DNA of 52,812 nt, from contig JAPKYS010000066.1 in NCBI GenBank assembly GCA_026394195.1, positions 1 to 52,812 of the forward strand, in the 5' to 3' direction. Shown one piece after another: positions 17,667-25,066 of the stretch (positions are counted from its first letter, which is position 1; each line of letters begins with the position of its first letter). A model generated the notes under the pieces. It was not told the DNA's origin. It searched no databases and saw only the letters and a program-made list of their open reading frames with translations. The translations under genes were made by a program, and so were the position numbers. The stretch is from a bacterium (GTDB taxonomy: Bacteria; Electryoneota; B3-LCP).

Positions 17667-19286
17667 TTATTTTATATCTTTTTCACCGAAAACTTCGGCG
17701 GAAAAGATCTGTATTTCGGTATCTCGGTCCTTCCAGGCCTCCGGCGGCAAGCCGGCTTTGCGGCAGGTCTGGCGCAGGAAGGTTTCCCGGTCCCACCCGT
17801 ATTCGGTCGCTACCTGAGGAAGCAACAACCCCTGGTTATAACCTTTCCGCATGATGATGCCGTGAATGCCGACCGTTATTTCATTGACGTCGCTGATCGG
17901 ATGCGGTACGGAAAGAGCCGAAATTTCGTACTCCAGCTCCTTCAACTCGGATGGGCGAACCGGATCGAACCGAGGATCGTGGAGGGCGGCGGCTTCCGCC
18001 ACTTCCCGTACCGTCTGATACAGCGGCTTGATGCCAACGATGTAACCAATACACCCCCGCAGCTCTCCCCGTTTGTGCAGAGTCACAAAGGCGCCGCGAT
18101 TCTCCTTCAAATCCGGCGACGTTACTTTAAAGTCAGTCACAGGTTCGCCTTTAACCACCGCTTCTACCGTGGTTTTGGCGATGTTCATCAGGGTTCGCTT
18201 CTCTTCGAGCGTAAGTGACTTGGCTCCGGAGTCCGATTTGCTCCCGTTGGCGTTCGCTTGCTCTTCCTTGATGGAATTGCCCAAGTCTTGGTAAAAAGCG
18301 GCAGCCATATACCCCACAACCTGACCTCTTTCCCCCTGAGGCACGTCTCCTGAGTTTGCATGTCTGAGCACTTTTGATTTGTTCGCGCCCAGCTGCTTGC
18401 ATGCTTCCATGACTGCGCATATCGGTCCGCCACCGCACGCTTCGATCTTCTGAAAATCCAAATCCCTCAGCAACCCTTCATAGTCGTAATCTTCCACATG
18501 CTTGAGCAGGCCGGAATCGATACGATTCGCATCGCTATAAGGATGAAAATGCGAAAGATCGCTTGAAGCAACCAACAGGACATTTTTCCCTTTGGTTGCT
18601 TCAACCAATGCTTCAGCCAGCCGATGAACCACCTCATCTCTCTGGTCACCCATTATGATGGGAACCAATTTGAAGTCGCCCAGCACGATTTGAAGGAAGG
18701 GAAGTTGGATTTCCAGGGAGTGTTCCTGCCGGCTTAGTTTTTCCTGGCGATGCCCCTTATCACTGATTCTTACCAGATCGCCATCCCTGGCAATCGCCGC
18801 TGCCAATACCGTATCAACCGGCAGAATCCCAAGCGGAGTCTTGTAAGCTCCTCGCCCATACACAGAAGCGAATGGGAAGGCTTCTACGTGGCTGGGAGCG
18901 ATCACCACCACGGCATCGTATTTATTCCCCTGGATCTGCTTATAGGCATAAGCTGCCACCGGTCCGGAATAAACGTATCCGGCATGAGGACTTACCAGAC
19001 CGATAATTTGACTGATTTGGCTTTTTTCAACTTTATCCAGATAGCCCTGTAGTTGCTGCCTGAGTTCATTTGGATTGTTGCTGTACCAACTGCCCGCCAC
19101 AGCAGGATTACGGATATCACCGTCCGAAATGGTCATCGTCATGGTCGGATCCCTTTTCGTTTTTGCTGGAGCATCATCCTTCTGGCGGCTTTGGCAGGAA
19201 CAGAAAGGCAGCAACAACGCCAGCGAGAGCACACCAACATTGACTCGGAAGATTCTGATTAACCTGATATTGGATTGAGATGACAT
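17667..19286 (-). CDS. Memo-AMMECR1 fusion (AmmeMemoRadiSam proteins B and A)
   Basis: A 539-residue fusion of the two non-radical-SAM partners of the AmmeMemoRadiSam system. After an N-terminal hydrophobic segment ending LLLPFCSCQS (probable signal peptide, possibly lipoprotein with an atypical lipobox) comes a Memo domain (about residues 55-310) with SPHAGYVYSG, SSDLSHFHPYSDA and EACGGGPICAV carrying the family's His/Asp/Cys metal or active-site residues. An AMMECR1 domain follows (about 350-530) with the hallmark LRGCIG. The ATG sits one base after the radical SAM stop, indicating translational coupling. The molecular function of the system is not established; the export signal is inferred from sequence. 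Confidence 0.9.
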   Translation of the reverse strand: MSSQSNIRLIRIFRVNVGVLSLALLLPFCSCQSRQKDDAPAKTKRDPTMTMTISDGDIRNPAVAGSWYSNNPNELRQQLQGYLDKVEKSQISQIIGLVSPHAGYVYSGPVAAYAYKQIQGNKYDAVVVIAPSHVEAFPFASVYGRGAYKTPLGILPVDTVLAAAIARDGDLVRISDKGHRQEKLSRQEHSLEIQLPFLQIVLGDFKLVPIIMGDQRDEVVHRLAEALVEATKGKNVLLVASSDLSHFHPYSDANRIDSGLLKHVEDYDYEGLLRDLDFQKIEACGGGPICAVMEACKQLGANKSKVLRHANSGDVPQGERGQVVGYMAAAFYQDLGNSIKEEQANANGSKSDSGAKSLTLEEKRTLMNIAKTTVEAVVKGEPVTDFKVTSPDLKENRGAFVTLHKRGELRGCIGYIVGIKPLYQTVREVAEAAALHDPRFDPVRPSELKELEYEISALSVPHPISDVNEITVGIHGIIMRKGYNQGLLLPQVATEYGWDRETFLRQTCRKAGLPPEAWKDRDTEIQIFSAEVFGEKDIK

Positions 19287-19287
19287 C

Positions 19288-20439
19288 TTATGCCCATATA
19301 CCGGGAATCCGGTATCCACAACTGCGGCATTTCCCCTGGTTAAAATTCTCGAAGATGACTTGAAATCCCTGCCGCCGGATGACAACCTTCCCGCAGGAAG
19401 GGCAGAATGTGTGTTCGGCGGCGTTCCCCGGCACATTGCCGATGTATACGAAATGCAGTCCGGCTTGCTGAGCAATTTCCCGAGCCCGATCCAGCGTCGG
19501 CACCGGAGTGGGGGGGAGAGTTTTCAACATGTATTCCGGGTGAAATCGAGTAAAATGCAAGGGAACGTCCGGACCCAGTTCGCCGAAAATCCAGCGAGAC
19601 ATCTCCTTCAGTTCGACTTCATTGTCGTTTTGCGTGGGAATCACTAAGTAAACGATCTCCGTCCACATGCCCGCCTTGATCAAACGCTTCAGGGTTTCCA
19701 ACACGGGCTTCAGTTCAGCGACCACCAATTCCTGATAGAATTTCTCCGTGAACGCCTTCAGGTCAATTTTTACTGCGTCCAGATGCGGCAGCAATTCCAG
19801 CAGCGGTTTTTCCTGAATATAACCGTTGGAAATCAAGACGTTCTTTATTTTTTCCTTATGCGCCGCCAAACCAATGGCTTTGACGTATTCATAAAAAACA
19901 ACAGGTTCAGTATAGGTGTGAGCTATTGCTTTTACCCCATTCTCCTGAGTAAGTTCGATGATTTTTTCGGGCGGAGCATCATAGCTTTTTTCCTGTTCCG
20001 GTCGTATCTGAGAAATTTGCCAGTTTTGACAGAATTTGCAGTTGACGTTGCAGCCCACCGTCGCCAATGAGAAGATATCGGTTCCCGGCAAAAAGTGAAA
20101 GAGCGGCTTTTTTTCCACAGGATCGACGTGCATGGTACAAGGTCGTCCATACACCAGCGTGAAGTATTCGCCGCCGCGATTTTCCCGCACGCCGCAATAC
20201 CCCCGTTCCTGATCGTCCACCTGGCAGCCACGCGGGCACAGAGTGCATTTAATCCTCTTATTCGGCTGCTTGTCGTAATATAGTGCGGGATAAGGGTAGA
20301 TCTCGGCTTCAGGCAGCATTTCAGCTGCCTGGGTATTCCTGATCAGGCTGGGAAGGGATAATTGCGCCATTGCGCAGGTTGCTCCTGCCGAAATTAGGAA
20401 TTGGCGTCGATTGACTCGCCGCTTTTCGGGAGAAGCCAT
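19288..20439 (-). CDS. AmmeMemoRadiSam radical SAM enzyme with Tat signal
   Basis: A 383-residue radical SAM protein. The cluster-binding motif GCNVNCKFCQNW (CxxxCxxC) lies near residue 130. A pre-domain cysteine set (CTLCPRGCQVDDQERGYCG, split as CTLCPRGC and GYCG) and a C-terminal zinc-type set (FCPSCGK and CRSCGY) match the AmmeMemoRadiSam radical SAM family, which is related to pyruvate-formate-lyase activating enzymes. The N-terminus has a twin-arginine signal, NRRQFLISAGA, plus a hydrophobic stretch. The ATG overlaps the DUF362 stop (TGATG). Export of a radical SAM enzyme would be unusual because its SAM and reductant are normally cytosolic. Confidence 0.92.
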   Translation of the reverse strand: MASPEKRRVNRRQFLISAGATCAMAQLSLPSLIRNTQAAEMLPEAEIYPYPALYYDKQPNKRIKCTLCPRGCQVDDQERGYCGVRENRGGEYFTLVYGRPCTMHVDPVEKKPLFHFLPGTDIFSLATVGCNVNCKFCQNWQISQIRPEQEKSYDAPPEKIIELTQENGVKAIAHTYTEPVVFYEYVKAIGLAAHKEKIKNVLISNGYIQEKPLLELLPHLDAVKIDLKAFTEKFYQELVVAELKPVLETLKRLIKAGMWTEIVYLVIPTQNDNEVELKEMSRWIFGELGPDVPLHFTRFHPEYMLKTLPPTPVPTLDRAREIAQQAGLHFVYIGNVPGNAAEHTFCPSCGKVVIRRQGFQVIFENFNQGKCRSCGYRIPGIWA

Positions 20440-21401
20440 CACGCTTCCCGCACTTCGATGGTTTTAATATCATCAGAACCCAGACCCAACAGAGCCGCAG
20501 TGTGGATGTAGGTGGGTTCCCGTTCCGCCTCTTTCAGGGAAGGCAGCCCCTTTTTCTGGCGGAGTTCCTCGATCTTCGCCCAACCGATGCGGTCGCAGGC
20601 AACTGGATCATCCGACGTCAGGAGTCCACCCAAGTCCTGGCACCAATTCGGCTGAAATGGCGGACCGCCTTCGCACTGTGCTTCCAGAGCATCCACGATG
20701 GTCAAGCGTACTTTCGATCCGATGTCCGGATGTGAATAGAGATCGGCGACATAGGGATCGCCGTGATCCAGGTGATACTTGTTGGGATTGTGGATGGCTC
20801 CGAAAAAATTCTTCATTCCCAGAGTTACCCCGACAATGCCGTGATCCTTCAGTACCGGCACATTGATCAAGGCTGTGCAGTATCTGGTCACCGCCAGCGC
20901 CAATAAACTGCCGATTGATCGGTGCAGGGTTAATTCCTTCTCATACCCTAAGGTATCGCATCCTGCGCAGGCAACTGGTTTTTCCAGAGGCTGCAATTTG
21001 AACCCGGCCTGGCGCAGGTCTGTATTCAACCGATCCCAGATCAGGATGTTCTGGGGAGGGACGCCGACCTTTATCAGTCTCTGCACCAGAGCGTCCACCA
21101 GTTCAACATGGGTGGACATGCGCCGTCCGGAAAGGCAATTGACCTTGATGCCCACCCGGTCCTTCGGTGAAAAACGCTGCCGGAATACCTCCAGAGGATC
21201 AACCACGTCATGCTGCAGCGCCAGCAGACGATCCAGATGAGCGCCGATAAGCGCCGCATTCACCTTTCCATTAGATATCACCCCCGGATCTTTCACCATG
21301 CTGACGCGTGGCAGAACCGGTGTGATGGCTTCAAGATCACGTGATAAAGCCAAGGCCCCGGCAGCCACAGCGGTTGTTCTGAAGAATTGACGTCGATCCA
21401 T
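20439..21401 (-). CDS. DUF362 protein with Tat signal
   Basis: A 320-residue DUF362 protein. The N-terminus MDRRQFFRTTAVAAGALAL is a clear twin-arginine signal. Family blocks include VGIKVNCLSG, LINVPVLKDHGIVGVTLGMK, LTIVDALEAQ and SDDPVACDRIGW. DUF362 proteins are often fused or adjacent to ferredoxin-like domains and redox genes; their reaction is not known. It lies between the small Cys-rich gene (15-base gap) and the radical SAM gene (overlapping stop/start), so it belongs to the operon. Confidence 0.88.
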   Translation of the reverse strand: MDRRQFFRTTAVAAGALALSRDLEAITPVLPRVSMVKDPGVISNGKVNAALIGAHLDRLLALQHDVVDPLEVFRQRFSPKDRVGIKVNCLSGRRMSTHVELVDALVQRLIKVGVPPQNILIWDRLNTDLRQAGFKLQPLEKPVACAGCDTLGYEKELTLHRSIGSLLALAVTRYCTALINVPVLKDHGIVGVTLGMKNFFGAIHNPNKYHLDHGDPYVADLYSHPDIGSKVRLTIVDALEAQCEGGPPFQPNWCQDLGGLLTSDDPVACDRIGWAKIEELRQKKGLPSLKEAEREPTYIHTAALLGLGSDDIKTIEVREA

Positions 21402-21416
21402 GATGAAGTTTTAAAT

Positions 21417-21626
21417 CTATCGCGGCCGGGCGGATTCTTCGTAATCGGGGCACTCCGTTGCCTTGTTCCAAGCAAAGGAGCAGTGTTTTTTAGATCTCTT
21501 CCCATCTAAGCCGCAGATGAATTCATAGCGATCTGTGCCCAGTAGTTTTGGGTCGCCCCCCCCACGCCGATATACGCTTACGTTCTCTTTCAGTTTCAAA
21601 TGGCGGCATTGATTCTCGTTATGCAT
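21417..21626 (-). CDS. Small cysteine-rich protein, first gene of the operon
   Basis: A 69-residue protein I do not recognise from a named family. It has four cysteines: one in NQCRH near the N-terminus, then ICGLDGK, KKHCSF and ECPDYEE in the last third, a spacing that could bind a metal or Fe-S centre. There is no signal peptide. Support for it being real: a GGGGTGA ribosome-binding site, a consensus promoter 36 bases upstream, and position as the first frame before DUF362. The protein could be an electron carrier or accessory factor, but that is inference only. Confidence 0.65.
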   Translation of the reverse strand: MHNENQCRHLKLKENVSVYRRGGGDPKLLGTDRYEFICGLDGKRSKKHCSFAWNKATECPDYEESARPR

Positions 21627-21661
21627 GGCTCACCCCAATTGATTGGTCTTGCTCACCTACT

Positions 21662-21690
21662 AATATAGGTAAAACTTCTGCCAAAGTCAA
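21662..21690 (-). promoter_or_regulatory. Promoter of the AmmeMemoRadiSam operon
   Basis: On the minus strand TTGACT and TATATT are separated by exactly 17 bases, with the -10 box 36 bases before the ATG of the small Cys-rich gene. No hairpin or other promoter is seen between the four following genes. Confidence 0.7.
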
Positions 21691-21862
21691 GGGGTAATAT
21701 ACTCCCTGTCGATCTTCTTCCGTTTTTCCTAAGATTTTCTTGCAACCTTTCTGCTGAAAAAACGTTCTTAGTAATGAAGTCTGGAGTGCTCTACTCCTCC
21801 TTCACCTCAAGCTGCAACGAGATTTAACCGGTGGATGAGATAACCTGGATACATCGATTTTT

Positions 21863-22819
21863 ATGAACATCCGTGCCGATGAACTGACCTTTAGATACCC
21901 CAATAGCGCCGATTTATCTCCGTTGTTCGATGACCTCACTCTTTCCCTTTTCTCCGGCGAATGTGTGGCTTTGATCGGGCCATCGGGTTCCGGCAAATCG
22001 ACGCTGGCTCAGCACTTGAACGGTCTGCTGAAGCCAGAGTCCGGCAGGTTGTGGGTCGATGATCGAGTCTTCGGTTGGAGTAAATCCGATCTCAGACGTT
22101 TAAGAGAACGGGTGGGATTGGTCTTCCAATTTCCGGAAAGCCAGATTTTTGAGGCAACCGTATTCGCTGAGGTAGCATTTGCTGCCCGCAAACAGCACAC
22201 GACCGCTGAAACGCTCCGCCAATCCGTTGCCCGTGCTCTTGGCATCGTTGGTTTGAAGTTTGAAGATTTCGCTGATCGCAACCCTCTGCGATTATCCGGC
22301 GGTGAGAGACGATTGATCTCGATCGCTTCTCTATTGGTGACGGATCCGGATTGGTTGATCCTCGACGAACCCACCTTGGGATTGGACCTGCATCATCGCG
22401 CCTGTATTGCCGCGCTCATCAAGCAGCGCAAGGAATCCCAAAGAAGCGTTCTTTTGATTACCCATGATTTAGACCTGGCGCTGCAAGTCTGTCCCCGCTC
22501 CCTGGTTTTGGGGCGAGGGAAACTGCTCTATGATGGTCCCACTGTGCCTCTGTTTTTTTATCACGATCTATCGTCCGAGTATGGGTTGATGCAGCCTTCG
22601 ATCATTCCGATCTGGAAGGGTCTCAAAGCGTATTCCGATTCCAGCGAATTGGATGAAAACCACATCTTACCAACAGCTATCGCTCTCGAGCATTGGATCA
22701 AAACCCAAATCCGATCAAAACGACAGGATCTCCAGGCTGTCCTACAGCAATTTGAACCGAAAATGGATCAGGTGGAAAACCGATGTCAGCTACTCTCGCT
22801 CTCGCGTCCGCCGGCTTAG
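21863..22819 (+). CDS. ECF/Cbi-type ABC transporter ATPase, orphan
   Basis: A 318-residue ABC ATPase with Walker A GPSGSGKST, the EcfA-type Q-loop LVFQFPESQIF, signature LSGGERRLISIAS, Walker B WLILDEPTLGLD and H-loop LITHDLD. The VFQFPExQ form is typical of energising subunits of ECF vitamin/metal transporters. No EcfT or substrate-binding S component is nearby, so the transmembrane partners must be elsewhere. The C-terminal 90 residues are not recognisable. The frame overlaps the following prepilin peptidase start by 37 bases, so the two are probably cotranscribed. Confidence 0.85.
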   Translation: MNIRADELTFRYPNSADLSPLFDDLTLSLFSGECVALIGPSGSGKSTLAQHLNGLLKPESGRLWVDDRVFGWSKSDLRRLRERVGLVFQFPESQIFEATVFAEVAFAARKQHTTAETLRQSVARALGIVGLKFEDFADRNPLRLSGGERRLISIASLLVTDPDWLILDEPTLGLDLHHRACIAALIKQRKESQRSVLLITHDLDLALQVCPRSLVLGRGKLLYDGPTVPLFFYHDLSSEYGLMQPSIIPIWKGLKAYSDSSELDENHILPTAIALEHWIKTQIRSKRQDLQAVLQQFEPKMDQVENRCQLLSLSRPPA

Positions 22820-23607
22820 CGCAGGACGCCTGGCTTTTATTGCATTTCCATTCCCCATTGGCGCTGTTTTTCTTCTTTCTGTTGGGAGGCGCCTTGGGGT
22901 CGTTCGCCAATGTGGTCATCTGGCGCTTTCCTCGGAAGGAATCGCTGCTGAAACCCGCTTCGCACTGCCTGCACTGCGAGACGCCCATTCCCCCTAAGTA
23001 CAACATTCCGGTTTTGAGCTACTTCCTCCTGCGTGGGAGATCCGCCTGTTGTGGACAGGTTATTCCCATCCGCTATCCTGTGGTTGAATTCGCCGGAGTG
23101 CTTACTACAGGAGCGTTATACTGGCTATATGGATTGTCGTTAGAGTTTTTATTTGCAGGCGTGTGGATGCTGCTGTTGATTATTTTGGCGGGGATTGATC
23201 TTGAGCATTTTCGCTTGCCCAACCTTCTGGTAGGGTTGGCTGCCGTCTTCTCGCTGATTTTTCAGATAGTTGCTCCGCAGCAGGATTGGACACTCGCTCT
23301 ATGGGGAGCGCTGGTGGGTCTATGCTGGTCTGGTTTGACACTGATGATTGGAAAAATCCTTAAAGGCAGGTTAAGCGGAGTAGGTGATTTGAAATTGGCA
23401 GTGGTGCTCGGATTCGCCTTCGGTCCTGGGAAATTTATTTTTCTCTATATGATCGCTTCGGTGGCTGCGCTGATATACGCTCTGTTGCGCTTGCGGAGTT
23501 TGCAGGAAAAGCGCATTCCCATGGGACCTTTTTTTGCGCTGGGAACTTATGTGGCGATCCTCTGGGGGGATGAAGTATTGCGTTGGTACATGCGCTTCTT
23601 CTATTGA
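22783..23607 (+). CDS. Prepilin peptidase (A24 family)
   Basis: A 274-residue multi-pass aspartyl protease that cleaves and N-methylates type IV prepilins or type II pseudopilins at the inner membrane. The N-terminal block GSFANVVIWRFPR and the two catalytic aspartates, in AGIDLEHFRLPN and SGVGDLKLAVVLG, are present. Of the cytoplasmic cysteine pairs, the first is normal (CLHC) but the second reads SACCG rather than CxxCG, so zinc binding may be altered. Several transmembrane helices follow. No pilin genes are in the window. Confidence 0.92.
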   Translation: MSATLALASAGLAQDAWLLLHFHSPLALFFFFLLGGALGSFANVVIWRFPRKESLLKPASHCLHCETPIPPKYNIPVLSYFLLRGRSACCGQVIPIRYPVVEFAGVLTTGALYWLYGLSLEFLFAGVWMLLLIILAGIDLEHFRLPNLLVGLAAVFSLIFQIVAPQQDWTLALWGALVGLCWSGLTLMIGKILKGRLSGVGDLKLAVVLGFAFGPGKFIFLYMIASVAALIYALLRLRSLQEKRIPMGPFFALGTYVAILWGDEVLRWYMRFFY

Positions 23608-23620
23608 TGAAGCCTGTTGA

Positions 23621-23935
23621 TCATATTTCTCTGAGCAATTTATCCTGCACCGGTTTCCCGCCTTCCAAGTGCTGCTCGACGATCCTCACAACATCATCGG
23701 GCGTCAGATGAGCATACCAGACTCCCTCAGGATATACGACCACAATAGGTCCATCTTCACAGTGGTGCAGGCATTACGTCTTGGTCACCTGGATGACGTC
23801 GGTTAAGTTGCGCACTTTGATTTCCCGTACGAACGCGTTGAGAACCTCTTCGCTGCCATTGGCGCGACAGGAAGGTTTCTGCTTTTCAGGCTCACGGTAA
23901 TTGCGACAGATAAAAATATGCAGTCTTGGTTTCAT
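23621..23935 (-). pseudogene. [2Fe-2S] thioredoxin-like ferredoxin, interrupted by an in-frame TAA
   Basis: The natural start MKPRLHIFICRNY opens a thioredoxin-like [2Fe-2S] ferredoxin. After VIQVTKT the codon at 23774-23776 is TAA, and the same frame continues with CLHHCEDGPIVVVYPEGVWY and ends at a TGA. All four cluster cysteines (FIC, PSC, CLHHC) are kept but split across the stop, the last two lying after it. Without readthrough the product would lack half the cluster ligands. Other genes here use TAA as a normal stop, so reassignment is unlikely. It follows fabL on the same strand. Confidence 0.85.
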
Positions 23936-23999
23936 GCTTGATTCGTATTCAGGTTGGAGGTATTCCTTATTCCGGATGAGTCCGATCAGAGTCGCTGTC

Positions 24000-24788
24000 T
24001 CACCCCACGATGGAGTAGCCGCCATCGACCACCACCGTCTGACCGACGATCATGTGAGCTAATCCCGAGCAGAGGAAGAGAGCCGTGTTGGCGACGTCTT
24101 CCGGTTCGGTGAGTCGTCCCATCGGAGTGCGGCGGAGAGATTCGCTCAGTAATTCGCTTCGAGTGGGGAAATGCTTCAGAGCGTCAGTTTCGACGATACC
24201 GGCGCTGATGGCGTTCACGCGGATATTCCTCGGAGCCAATTCGGCTGCCAGGTGGCGAACCAGCGATTCCAGCGCCGCTTTGGACGCTCCGACGGCTGCA
24301 TAATTCGGGATAGCCCGCAGAGCCCCCAAAGACGAAACCGCAATGATCGACCCACCCTCGTTGCCCATCAATTTGACGGCTCCCTGCGCCAGCGGCAGCA
24401 GGCAACCCGCATTGATATCCATGGTCCAGCGCCAGTAACGCAGATTTAAATCCAGAGCGGATTTGAGAATCCCTGACGCCGCGTTCGAGACTAAAATATC
24501 CAGCCTTCCATAGTGCTCCTGGATGGTCTCGAACATGGCGATGACCTCCTTTTCTTCCGCCACGTTAGCCCGGATAATCAGCGATTTCACGCCCTCTGCT
24601 TCAATGGCGGCGGCGGTCTCTTCAGCCTTGGTTTTATTGCGTAAATAGTTGATCACCACGTCGGCGCCGGCTTGCGCCAATTTTATGGCGATAGCCCTGC
24701 CGATTCCCCTGGAACTACCGGTGACCAATGCGACCTTTCCGGTCAGATCCAAACACCCGGGATGACGTTCACAGAAACGATTTGACAT
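24000..24788 (-). CDS. fabL: Enoyl-ACP reductase III, FabL-like SDR
   Basis: A 262-residue SDR with the cofactor motif TGSSRGIGRAIA, SNAASG in place of the usual NNAG, and a Y-X6-K active site (YAAVGASK) rather than the classical Y-X3-K. SAISAGIVETDALKHFP-type sequence (seen as NAISAGIVETDALKHFP) is a FabL hallmark. FabL reduces enoyl-ACP in the last step of fatty-acid elongation. A GAGGG ribosome-binding site precedes the ATG. The call as FabL rather than FabG rests on these motifs; a glucose-dehydrogenase-like SDR is a less likely alternative. Confidence 0.82.
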   Translation of the reverse strand: MSNRFCERHPGCLDLTGKVALVTGSSRGIGRAIAIKLAQAGADVVINYLRNKTKAEETAAAIEAEGVKSLIIRANVAEEKEVIAMFETIQEHYGRLDILVSNAASGILKSALDLNLRYWRWTMDINAGCLLPLAQGAVKLMGNEGGSIIAVSSLGALRAIPNYAAVGASKAALESLVRHLAAELAPRNIRVNAISAGIVETDALKHFPTRSELLSESLRRTPMGRLTEPEDVANTALFLCSGLAHMIVGQTVVVDGGYSIVG

Positions 24789-24965
24789 GGTTCCCTCACT
24801 GGAAACTTGAACTCATTGCGCCGGTAAATAACCCGGAGAAACTTATAGTGACGATTTTTTGATGGTACGTGAAGATTCGACGTCGGTTGGATATCAGTAT
24901 TAACAGTATCCATTGCTGAATCGTTCCACCCCCGCAACCGGCTTGATAAAATGATTCACCTGAAC

Positions 24966-24995
24966 TTGACTTGATGACCATCGAATGATTATATT
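24966..24995 (+). promoter_or_regulatory. Promoter of the MATE exporter
   Basis: TTGACT, an 18-base spacer and TATATT. The predicted start point is only about 10 bases before a terminator-like hairpin. Confidence 0.6.
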
Positions 24996-25013
24996 ATCAG
25001 ATTCCGGGGAATC

Positions 25014-25038
25014 AATCCGCCAACCGGCGGATTTTTTT
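25014..25038 (+). terminator. Terminator-like hairpin in the MATE leader (possible attenuator)
   Basis: AATCCGCC-AACC-GGCGGATT is an 8-bp stem with a tetraloop followed by five T residues. It sits between the promoter and the MATE start codon, so most transcripts could stop here unless the hairpin is prevented. A smaller GATTC-CGGG-GAATC hairpin lies just upstream. Confidence 0.65.
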
Positions 25039-25066
25039 GTGGTGATAACTGCCCGTCAGAGTAATC

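Noticed and set aside
23774..23776. Selenocysteine or recoded readthrough at the ferredoxin stop
   Set aside because: The codon is TAA, not TGA, and no downstream SECIS-like hairpin was evident. TAA ends many other genes here, so a nonsense mutation or sequencing error is simpler.
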